Positions 1-5,884 of a DNA stretch of 7,507 nt are shown here, one piece after another; positions within the stretch are counted from its first letter, which is position 1; the number at the start of each line of letters is the position of its first letter. A model generated the notes under the pieces. That model saw only the letters and a list, made by a program, of their open reading frames with translations. It was not told the DNA's origin and did no database searches. The DNA lies in the NCBI RefSeq assembly GCF_946481715.1, contig NZ_CAMLOV010000228.1, positions 1 through 7,507 on the forward strand. Direction: 5' to 3'. The stretch comes from an uncultured Mucilaginibacter sp. Lineage in GTDB: Bacteria; Bacteroidota; Bacteroidia; Sphingobacteriales; Sphingobacteriaceae. The position numbers and the translations under genes were made by a program.

Positions 1-1017
1 AACCAAACCAATTCCAGTTTCAGGCTTAGCCATATTGCGTTTGCGATGCCAATCTCTAAGCACTCGGCTATCAGTTTTGGACTGCGCCCTTATACCGAAT
101 TAGGTTATAACTACCGCCAACAGCTTAGTAACTTCGGCACCGGCCTGCCTGCTGATACTAATGCAGTAAACTACCTATATGGCGGCGACGGTGGTCTTTC
201 AAAATTTTACTTAGGGTATGGCTTCCGCATTGGCAAACACCTTTCGTTAGGCGCAAATGCATCCTATATATTCGGCAACTTAAAAGAAACGCAATCAACT
301 GAAATACCCGACCTTTTTGGAACTTTAAACTCAAGGGTAGAAGAAAGTAACAGCATCCACGGCATTAACTTCGATTACGGCGCACAATACAGCATCGATT
401 TTTCGGAAAAAAAGCACCTTGTATTAGGTTACTCGGCCTCGTCGAGTTCAAAATTAACCACCCAAAACAGCTTTGTGGTTAGCAGCTATTTTACCGAAGC
501 CGGGGACGAAGGCGTGGCTACTGATAGCCTTATAAACAGGCAGGATGCAAAATCCAAAATAAACCTGCCACTGATAAACCACTTTGGCATTAGTTACCAG
601 CACGATGGCAAGTATTTAATAGGTGCCGATTATACTATTGGCAATTGGAGCGCACTTACCGTTGCTGGTGTAAATAAAGGCTTGCAAAACAGCAAAACCT
701 TAAATGTTGGCGGGCAAATAACCCCTAATATAAACTCTTTATCAAACTATTTTGCAAGGGTTGATTACCGTTTTGGGTTGATATACGACCAAACTTATCT
801 TAACGTAAACAGCACCAATATAAAAAGGTACGCCGCCACCTTCGGCATGGGTTTACCTCTTCCGCGTAATAACACCGCTTTTTACAAAATAAACCTTGCG
901 GCAGAGTATGGTAAAAGAGGCACCCTTACAAACGGCCTGGTAAAAGAAAGTTACATAAACCTGCACCTGTCCTTCACACTTAACGACCTTTGGTTTGTGA
1001 AATACAAATACGATTAA
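1..1017 (+). CDS. Outer-membrane beta-barrel protein, 5'-truncated (FadL/OMPP1-like, hypothetical)
   Basis: The frame is open from base 1, so the ATG at 46 is very probably an internal methionine and the gene starts outside the window. The codons before it read NQTNSSFRLSHIAFA, which runs smoothly into the following barrel sequence. About 338 residues remain. They show many short amphipathic strands with alternating aromatic and polar residues (for example ISFGLRPYTELGYNYR, KYLIGADYTIGNWSAL, YFARVDYRFGLIYD), Gly/Asn/Ser-rich turns, and an aromatic C-terminal strand ending WFVKYKYD. This is typical of a Bacteroidetes outer-membrane barrel, and the strand pattern recalls the FadL/OMPP1 transporter-like proteins often found just before lptC in this phylum (from memory, not searched). 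No substrate can be inferred. lptC follows after 13 bases, so the two are probably co-transcribed. The barrel call is firm; the family is tentative. Confidence 0.75.
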   Translation, partial: NQTNSSFRLSHIAFAMPISKHSAISFGLRPYTELGYNYRQQLSNFGTGLPADTNAVNYLYGGDGGLSKFYLGYGFRIGKHLSLGANASYIFGNLKETQSTEIPDLFGTLNSRVEESNSIHGINFDYGAQYSIDFSEKKHLVLGYSASSSSKLTTQNSFVVSSYFTEAGDEGVATDSLINRQDAKSKINLPLINHFGISYQHDGKYLIGADYTIGNWSALTVAGVNKGLQNSKTLNVGGQITPNINSLSNYFARVDYRFGLIYDQTYLNVNSTNIKRYAATFGMGLPLPRNNTAFYKINLAAEYGKRGTLTNGLVKESYINLHLSFTLNDLWFVKYKYD

Positions 1018-1030
1018 TATTTCTCCCCGC

Positions 1031-1612
1031 ATGCGCAGCAGGCCATCATTCTTTACCATTTTTTTGCCAGCACTATCAATGGTTATGCTGTTAGCTGCCT
1101 GCGAAAACGATATAAATAAAATTAAAGCTATTGCCGCTGCCGACGCTACCAAGCCAATACAACAAACTTCCGATATCGATGTGATCTTTAGCGATTCGGC
1201 TATAGTAAAGTTCAGGCTTACCGCGCCTTTGATGGTGGAATATATGACACCCAAAAATCCTTATAAGGTGTTACCCAAAGGCGTTAAAATAATTTTTCTG
1301 GATAAAGATGTTAAAGAGGCCGGAAATATCATTGCCGATACTGGTTTTATGCGCGATGACAATAAGCTTATCGAGTTTCGTAAAAATGTTGTCGCTAAAA
1401 ACGCAGAAGGAACGGTCTACAAATCGGATGAATTGATTTGGGACCAAAAAAAGAAAATTTACTATTCTAACAAACCCGTGGAGATGACAAAAGTTGGTGG
1501 CGATATCATGCGGGGTACAAGCTTTACAAGCGACGATAACCTAAAGCACCCAATATTTCAAAATTCCACAGCAGTAATTCACGTAAACGGCGACGGCTTA
1601 ACGCAACAATAA
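1031..1612 (+). CDS. lptC: LptC, LPS export ABC transporter periplasmic protein (lipoprotein type)
   Basis: 193 residues. LptC links the inner-membrane LptBFG transporter to the periplasmic bridge that carries lipopolysaccharide to the outer membrane. The N-terminus is a lipoprotein signal: basic MRSR, a hydrophobic stretch (about residues 7-22) and the lipobox LAAC with Cys24. E. coli LptC is instead held by a transmembrane helix; lipoprotein anchoring is usual in Bacteroidetes. From about residue 47 the protein is beta-rich, as expected for the LptC/OstA jelly-roll: SDSAIVKFRLTAP (54-66), FRKNVVAKNAEGTVYKSDEL (116-135), then IYYSNKPVEM and GTSFTSDDNL (162-170), the typical end of the family. 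The ATG at 1031 is chosen because it puts the signal peptide at the N-terminus. It lies 13 bases after the barrel gene, which suggests one operon. Length is normal for the family. The family assignment is firm. Confidence 0.88.
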   Translation: MRSRPSFFTIFLPALSMVMLLAACENDINKIKAIAAADATKPIQQTSDIDVIFSDSAIVKFRLTAPLMVEYMTPKNPYKVLPKGVKIIFLDKDVKEAGNIIADTGFMRDDNKLIEFRKNVVAKNAEGTVYKSDELIWDQKKKIYYSNKPVEMTKVGGDIMRGTSFTSDDNLKHPIFQNSTAVIHVNGDGLTQQ

Positions 1613-1643
1613 CACAAATTCGATACACAAAAATTTGTGTTAT
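1609..1643. repeat. Perfect 12-bp inverted repeat across the lptC stop (weak terminator or operator)
   Basis: ATAACACAAATT (1609-1620) and AATTTGTGTTAT (1632-1643) are exact reverse complements, separated by 11 bases. The left arm includes the lptC TAA stop (1610-1612). The RNA could form a 12-bp hairpin, but only three of the pairs are G-C and no clean T-run follows, so it is a weak candidate for an intrinsic terminator. It could also mark the 3' end of the mRNA, or be a protein-binding site upstream of the isomerase gene. The symmetry is seen directly; any role is inference. Confidence 0.55.
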
Positions 1644-1670
1644 AGAATTTTAGTAAAAGTTGTATCTTGC
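1634..1670 (+). promoter_or_regulatory. Possible Bacteroidetes-type promoter for the isomerase gene
   Basis: TATCTTGC (1663-1670) resembles the Bacteroidetes -7 element TAnnTTTG, with two mismatches at its end, and lies 37 bases before the isomerase ATG. A TTTG that could serve as the -33 element sits at 1634-1637, but the 25-base spacing is longer than the usual 17-23, so the match is imperfect. The TTTG lies within the right arm of the inverted repeat at 1609-1643. A promoter here would let the isomerase gene be transcribed independently of lptC. Confidence 0.3.
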
Positions 1671-1707
1671 GCCTCTTTTTGAGTAATATAAAATATATAA
1701 GAGTTAT

Positions 1708-3816
1708 ATGGGTATCATGAGTTATTTGCGGGAGCGGATGGGAACAATTCTCGCAATCGTTATTGGTTTAGCGCTTTTGGCGTTTGTGGCAGGCGAAGTT
1801 ATCAAGTCGGGCAGTTCTATTTTTAGGGATAACAACAGCGAAATTGGCGAAATAAACGGGTCAACTGTTAGTTATAAAGAATTTAGCGACAGGCTGGAGC
1901 TTTCTACCGCACAGTTTAAACAACAGTCGGGCCAAAGCATTTCGCCACAAATAACTAACTACTTACAGGAAACCACCTGGAACCAGTTTTTAACTGACAG
2001 GTTGCTTAGTAAGGAAATTGAAAAATTAGGCATAACTGTTGGCGATGCAGAAGCGCAGGCAATGGTAAGCGGCGCCAACCCCGATCCGCAAATTGCTCGC
2101 CAGTTTACCGATCAGCAGACCGGCCAGTTTAGCCGCGAGAGGCTTAACCAGTTCTTAGGCTACCTGCAATCAGGCAAGGCAGATACCACGCAGCTATCGC
2201 AATGGGGTGCTTTCCTTAAAGAACTGATAAAAGATAAAAAAAGGCAAAAATATATGGCGCTGGTAGGCAGCGGGCTGTACGTAAACTCGCTTGATGCGCA
2301 GGACGATTACCTTGCTAAAAATAAGCTGGCCAATTTTAAATACACCGTTTTGGATTATGCTTCGATACCGGATGACAAAGTAACATTATCTGATGATGAT
2401 TACAGCGCTTACTATAACGAGCATAAAGCAGAATTTAAAAACAAACAGGAACTGCGCAGCTTTGATTATGTAAGCTTTAACGCAGCACCTTCTAAAGAGG
2501 ATAGCCTGGCCATAAAAGCACAGGTAGATAAATTGGCTGCTGATTTTAAAGCATCAACTACCGATTCGTTATTTGTGCAAATCAACTCCGAAACAAAAAC
2601 GCCTATCGTTTACCAAAAGAAGGGCCAGTTAGACCCTAAGTTAGATTCGGTGATGTTTACTGCCGAAAAAGGCTTTGTATTTGGCCCGTACCTGTCAAAC
2701 GGCAGCTACAAAATATCTAAATTAATCGACAGCAAAGTTGGGCCCGATTCGGTTAAAGCACGCCACATCCTTTTAGACCCTAATAAAGAAGGCGGGCTGG
2801 ATAAAGCACAAGCTAAAGGAGACTCTATTAAGAAGCTCATAGCCGCCGGCAAATCATTTGCCGACCTGGCCAACCAATTCTCAACCGATAAGTCGGCCAA
2901 CGAAAAAGGCGGTAGCCTGGGTACTTTTGCCCGTGGTACTATGATCCCAGCTTTTGATGATGTTGTTTTTTCTGCCAAAAAAGGCGAGGTTAAAGTTTTT
3001 ACTACTCAATTTGGTGTCCACATTGTAGAGATCGAAAATCAAATAGGCTCATCAAAAGTAGTTAAAGTTGCTACTGTTGATAAAACGTTAGAAGCAAGCC
3101 AAAAAACACAAAACGAAGTTTACAACAAATCGCAGGCATTCTTGGGTTCGTTAACTAAAGACAATTTTGAAGCACAGGCTAAAAAAGCCGGCCTAACTGT
3201 TAAGAAAGCAGAAGACGTAAACGGAACCGCAGCAAGCTTACCTGGGCTTGATAATGCCCGTGCCCTGGTAAAATGGGCATTTAAGGCAGAAAAGGGCGCT
3301 TTTTCTGAAGAAGTTTACCCAATTGGCGACCAGTATGTTGTTGGCCAGTTAACCGAGATAAAACCTATAGGTTATTTAAGCCTCGAGTCGGTAAAAAAAC
3401 AAATAGAACCTGCTGTAAAAGTAATAGTTAAGGGTAAACAACTTGCCGCGAAACTGCAGTCTGCATTAAACGGAGCTTCGTCTATCGACCAGGTTGCACA
3501 AAAAGCAGGCAGCAAAGTAGCGCCAGTACAAAACATCGTGTTTGCAAATCCGGTTATCCCTGGCTCTGGCCCGGAATATAAGCTGATTGGCGCTATCTTC
3601 GGATCGCAGCCAAACAAACTGTCTAAACCTATTATAGGCACCCAGGGTGTATATGTTTACACACTTGATAGCTTTATAAACCCGGCTGCGCTAACAAACG
3701 CAGTAAGAGAGAAACAAACTTTAGGAGCGTCGCTTGCGCAGCGTGCCGATGGCGAGGTGCTTGAGGCCCTGAAAGATAAGGCGAATGTAAAAGATAACCG
3801 CGCTAAGTTTTTATAA
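1708..3816 (+). CDS. Membrane-anchored peptidylprolyl isomerase, PpiD/SurA-like periplasmic foldase
   Basis: 702 residues. It is predicted to catalyse prolyl cis-trans isomerisation and to act as a chaperone for proteins entering the periplasm, especially outer-membrane proteins. A short basic N-terminus (SYLRER) precedes one transmembrane helix (about residues 12-32), which should place the rest in the periplasm. Residues about 45-205 look like the SurA/PpiD N-terminal chaperone region: the GEINGSTVSYKEF segment, then helices with LLSKEIEKLGITV. A parvulin (PPIC) domain spans about 349-443, with VKARHILL, FADLANQFSTDKSANEKGGS, GTFARGTMIPAFDDVVF and QFGVHIVEIE. The two conserved parvulin histidines are H353 and H438. 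The long C-terminal part (about 450-702) is less clear and may hold a degenerate second parvulin-like unit. ATG 1708 puts the helix directly after the start; an in-frame ATG three codons later is an alternative. The neighbours lptC and the barrel gene fit outer-membrane assembly. Orthology with E. coli PpiD is not proven, so no symbol is given. Confidence 0.88.
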   Translation: MGIMSYLRERMGTILAIVIGLALLAFVAGEVIKSGSSIFRDNNSEIGEINGSTVSYKEFSDRLELSTAQFKQQSGQSISPQITNYLQETTWNQFLTDRLLSKEIEKLGITVGDAEAQAMVSGANPDPQIARQFTDQQTGQFSRERLNQFLGYLQSGKADTTQLSQWGAFLKELIKDKKRQKYMALVGSGLYVNSLDAQDDYLAKNKLANFKYTVLDYASIPDDKVTLSDDDYSAYYNEHKAEFKNKQELRSFDYVSFNAAPSKEDSLAIKAQVDKLAADFKASTTDSLFVQINSETKTPIVYQKKGQLDPKLDSVMFTAEKGFVFGPYLSNGSYKISKLIDSKVGPDSVKARHILLDPNKEGGLDKAQAKGDSIKKLIAAGKSFADLANQFSTDKSANEKGGSLGTFARGTMIPAFDDVVFSAKKGEVKVFTTQFGVHIVEIENQIGSSKVVKVATVDKTLEASQKTQNEVYNKSQAFLGSLTKDNFEAQAKKAGLTVKKAEDVNGTAASLPGLDNARALVKWAFKAEKGAFSEEVYPIGDQYVVGQLTEIKPIGYLSLESVKKQIEPAVKVIVKGKQLAAKLQSALNGASSIDQVAQKAGSKVAPVQNIVFANPVIPGSGPEYKLIGAIFGSQPNKLSKPIIGTQGVYVYTLDSFINPAALTNAVREKQTLGASLAQRADGEVLEALKDKANVKDNRAKFL

Positions 3817-3838
3817 GCTAAATTTAAAGTAATTTTAC

Positions 3839-3875
3839 ATCCGGCATTGCGTTATGGCATTGCCGGATTTTTTTT
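3839..3875 (+). terminator. Strong intrinsic terminator after the isomerase gene
   Basis: ATCCGGCATTGC (3839-3850) pairs with GCATTGCCGGAT (3857-3868) in a stem of 12 positions with a single T-T mismatch (3847/3860), closed by a six-base loop GTTATG. A run of eight T residues (3868-3875) follows directly. This is a textbook Rho-independent terminator, 22 bases after the isomerase stop. It ends only 13 bases before the DUF2480 start codon, so it separates the isomerase transcript from the next genes or acts as an attenuator in front of them. Confidence 0.9.
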
Positions 3876-3888
3876 GCCTTTAAATATC

Positions 3889-4404
3889 ATGGAAATACAG
3901 GAAAACATTATTAACAAAGTTGCGCAAAGCGGGCTGGTAACGTTGGACCCTGCGCAGTTTTACCCACAAGGCGAGCGGGTGGTTTACGATATAAAAGATA
4001 ATTTATTTCATGGGTTGATGCTGCGCGAAAAAGATTTCCGCGAGTTTGTAAAAGAGCACAACTGGGCGCAATACCAGGATAAATATGTAGCCGTAACCTG
4101 TAGCGCCGATGCTATTGTACCTGCATGGGCGTACATGTTGCTGGCAAACCGCATGGCGCCGTATGCAAAAGAAGTGGTTTTTGGCGATGCTGAAGTATTA
4201 GAAACCGTTTTGTTCGTAAAACAAATAGCAACAATGGATGTGGAGCAATACCGCGATCAGCGCCTGGTAATTAAAGGTTGCGGGGATATCCCTGTGCCGG
4301 TATCGGCCTACGTTGAGCTTACCAAAAAATTAACATCTGTTGCAAAAAGCCTGATGTTTGGCGAGCCATGCTCTACAGTGCCTATTTATAAACGCCGCGA
4401 TTAA
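3889..4404 (+). CDS. DUF2480 family protein
   Basis: 171 residues from the ATG at 3889. The sequence is recognised as DUF2480, a Bacteroidetes-restricted family of unknown function. Typical stretches are NKVAQSGLVTLDP (9-21), FYPQGERVVYDIKD (24-37), LREKDFREFVKEHNW (45-59), YVAVTCSADAIVPAWAYMLL (66-85), IKGCGD (128-133) and FGEPCSTVPIYK (157-168). There is no signal peptide or membrane helix, so it is probably cytoplasmic. Three cysteines (C71, C131, C161) lie within the family-like motifs and might bind a metal or cofactor, which is inference. The reading frame extends upstream to a TTG at 3847, but that codon lies inside the terminator hairpin and would add 14 residues read from hairpin and T-run; the family-like sequence begins at 3889. 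From memory, members occur near SUF iron-sulfur assembly genes in some Flavobacteria; none is seen here. DUF3108 follows after 44 bases on the same strand. Confidence 0.87.
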   Translation: MEIQENIINKVAQSGLVTLDPAQFYPQGERVVYDIKDNLFHGLMLREKDFREFVKEHNWAQYQDKYVAVTCSADAIVPAWAYMLLANRMAPYAKEVVFGDAEVLETVLFVKQIATMDVEQYRDQRLVIKGCGDIPVPVSAYVELTKKLTSVAKSLMFGEPCSTVPIYKRRD

Positions 4405-4448
4405 ACTGTAGGGCATTTATCTGGTCTATTGGGTTCGATATCAATTAA

Positions 4449-5225
4449 ATGAAGAAATATTACATAGTGCTGCTATCGCTCTTCTGTTTAGCAGGGGCAC
4501 ATGCCCAGGAAGCCGCGAAAACCGACGAAGTGGTGTTCCAGGCAGGCGAGCAGATCACCTATAAGTTAAAGTACGGTATTTTTACAGCTGCCGAAGCAGT
4601 GATAAACGTAGAGCACAGCACGCAAAAGTTTGATGGTAAGGATGCGCTTCGCATCCATGCAGTAGCAAACACTGCAGGTACATTTAACCTGCTTTTTAAA
4701 GTGCGTAACCAATACCAAACCTTTGTAGACCCCAAAACATTGCTGCCCTACTATTATTCAGAAGAAAGGAAAGAGGGTGGGTATAAACATAATGACAAAG
4801 TGATATTCGATCACGAAAAGGGCATCATTACCGCCAACAGTGGCACCTACCCTTTTAAAGGGAATGTTTTTGATTTTTTATCGGCTTATTACTTTGCACG
4901 TAATGTGGATATATCAGGCCTTAAAATAAATGATAAGCTCGACTTGAGGTATTTCCTGGAGGATGGCATTCATACGCTTACCATTACCTATTTGGGTAAA
5001 GAACACGTAAAATGCGGCCTGGGCACCTTCAATTGTTTAAAATTCAACCCAACTATTATCCCGGGGCGCATCTTCCGCAAAAACAGTAAGCTATATTTGT
5101 GGATCACTGATGATAAGAACCGGATACCGGTAAAGGCACATGTAGAACTGGTTGTTGGCAGCCTGGTGATGGACCTTACGCAGGCAAGCGGGCTTAAATA
5201 TGCTTTAAACCCGGTAAAAAAATAA
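4449..5225 (+). CDS. DUF3108 domain-containing secreted protein
   Basis: 258 residues. A clear Sec signal peptide (MKKYYIVLLSLFCLAGAHAQ, likely cut after A19) sends it to the periplasm; the lone Cys13 is not in a lipobox. The mature part matches DUF3108: a start of FQAGEQITYKLKYG (30-43), FVDPKTLLPYYYSE (92-105), the DFLSAYYFAR segment (142-151) and the diagnostic end LYLWITDDKNRIPVKA (215-230) followed by VGSLVMDLT (236-244). The family is beta-rich and widespread in Gram-negative bacteria; its function is unknown to me beyond a likely envelope role. The ATG at 4449 is chosen because it gives the signal peptide at once. The stop is two bases before the DUF3109 start, so the two genes are almost certainly co-transcribed and perhaps translationally coupled. 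The family call is firm; the function is open. Confidence 0.87.
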   Translation: MKKYYIVLLSLFCLAGAHAQEAAKTDEVVFQAGEQITYKLKYGIFTAAEAVINVEHSTQKFDGKDALRIHAVANTAGTFNLLFKVRNQYQTFVDPKTLLPYYYSEERKEGGYKHNDKVIFDHEKGIITANSGTYPFKGNVFDFLSAYYFARNVDISGLKINDKLDLRYFLEDGIHTLTITYLGKEHVKCGLGTFNCLKFNPTIIPGRIFRKNSKLYLWITDDKNRIPVKAHVELVVGSLVMDLTQASGLKYALNPVKK

Positions 5226-5227
5226 TT

Positions 5228-5791
5228 ATGATAGAAGTAGGCAGCGTTTTACTGCACGAGGATGTAGTAAAAGAAAATTTTGTGTGCAACTTAAACAAGT
5301 GCAAAGGCGCTTGTTGCCTCGAAGGCGATTCGGGTGCGCCATTGAATTATGATGAATTAGATGTGCTGGACGAGATATACCCCAAAGTAAAGCCTTTTAT
5401 GACGCCTAAGGGCATTGCCACCGTAGAAGAGGTTGGAACCTATGTAACCGATTTTGAGGGCGACTACACAACCCCCTGCGTTGATACCAATAAAGAATGT
5501 GCTTATGTTACCTGGGAAAATGGCATCACCAAATGTGCCATAGAAAAAGCGTACGAACATGGCGCCATTACCTGGCAAAAACCTATATCATGCCACTTAT
5601 ACCCTATCCGCATAACGGCCTACCCCGAGTTTGATGTTTTAAATTATGACCGATGGAGCATTTGCAGCCCGGCCTGCAGTTTTGGAAGCGAACTAAAGGT
5701 GAAGGTACACGAATTTTTAAAAGGCCCGCTTATCCGTAAATACGGCGAAGATTGGTATCGCGAACTGGAAGATACTGTTGCAGGAATTTAA
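5228..5791 (+). CDS. DUF3109 family cysteine-rich protein (putative metal-cluster protein)
   Basis: 187 residues with ten cysteines: C20, C25, C29, C30, C84, C91, C103, C122, C146 and C150. The order FVCNLNKCKGACC (18-30), then TTPC, KECAY, TKCAIEKAYEHG (102-112), ISCHLYPIRI (120-129) and WSICSPAC (143-150) matches DUF3109, which resembles the YkgJ/Fli-type CxxxCxxCC zinc- or iron-binding families. The ligands could bind an iron-sulfur cluster or zinc; this is inferred from the cysteine pattern. There is no signal peptide, so it should be cytoplasmic, where reduced cysteines can hold a metal. The ATG at 5228 lies two bases after the DUF3108 stop, giving a tight pair. A secreted partner next to a cytoplasmic cysteine cluster gives no obvious shared job. 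The cellular role is unknown. Confidence 0.87.
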   Translation: MIEVGSVLLHEDVVKENFVCNLNKCKGACCLEGDSGAPLNYDELDVLDEIYPKVKPFMTPKGIATVEEVGTYVTDFEGDYTTPCVDTNKECAYVTWENGITKCAIEKAYEHGAITWQKPISCHLYPIRITAYPEFDVLNYDRWSICSPACSFGSELKVKVHEFLKGPLIRKYGEDWYRELEDTVAGI

Positions 5792-5843
5792 AATATTAAC
5801 AGGTTTGTAGGCGAGCTTATACCCGCAATTTCGAGAATTTTGG

Positions 5844-5851
5844 TAATATTG
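5844..5851 (+). promoter_or_regulatory. Possible -7 promoter element for gmd
   Basis: TAATATTG (5844-5851) matches the Bacteroidetes -7 consensus TAnnTTTG at all but one position and lies 33 bases before the gmd start. No convincing TTG -33 element is seen 17-23 bases upstream, so this is tentative. A start of transcription a few bases downstream would fall inside the palindrome at 5851-5866. Confidence 0.25.
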
Positions 5852-5866
5852 CAATTATATAATTGC
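5851..5866. promoter_or_regulatory. Perfect 16-bp palindrome upstream of gmd (candidate operator)
   Basis: GCAATTATATAATTGC is its own reverse complement, with no spacer, and ends 18 bases before the gmd ATG. The heptamer TAATATT flanks it on both sides (5844-5850 and 5873-5879). A symmetric site at the probable start of transcription is the usual place for a dimeric repressor. The region is AT-rich, which raises the chance of accidental symmetry, and no regulator gene is nearby. The rest of the 93-base gap (5792-5884) shows no gene and no clear terminator for the DUF3109 transcript. Confidence 0.45.
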
Positions 5867-5884
5867 TTACCCTAATATTCGTTA

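Noticed and set aside
46..48. ATG at 46 as the start of the first gene
   Set aside because: The frame is open to base 1 and the upstream residues continue the barrel-like sequence, so the true start is outside the window.
853..1254. Minus-strand open frame of 133 codons across the end of the barrel gene and the start of lptC
   Set aside because: It overlaps two well-supported + strand genes, has no recognisable domain, and looks like a shadow frame.
2706..2978. Minus-strand open frame opposite the parvulin domain
   Set aside because: The + strand codes for conserved parvulin motifs here; the reverse frame has no family features.
3372..3641. Minus-strand open frame within the isomerase gene
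   Set aside because: Fully inside a confident gene, with no family features and no start context of note.
3830..3837. TAATTTTA as a -7 promoter element for the DUF2480 gene
   Set aside because: It matches the consensus at seven of eight positions, but no -33 TTG is at a fitting distance, and a transcript from it would run straight into the terminator.
4405..4448. Separate promoter or terminator between the DUF2480 and DUF3108 genes
   Set aside because: No stem with a T-run and no paired -33/-7 elements are visible in these 44 bases.
5357..5578. Minus-strand open frame within the DUF3109 gene
   Set aside because: The + strand carries the conserved cysteine motifs; the reverse frame is a shadow.
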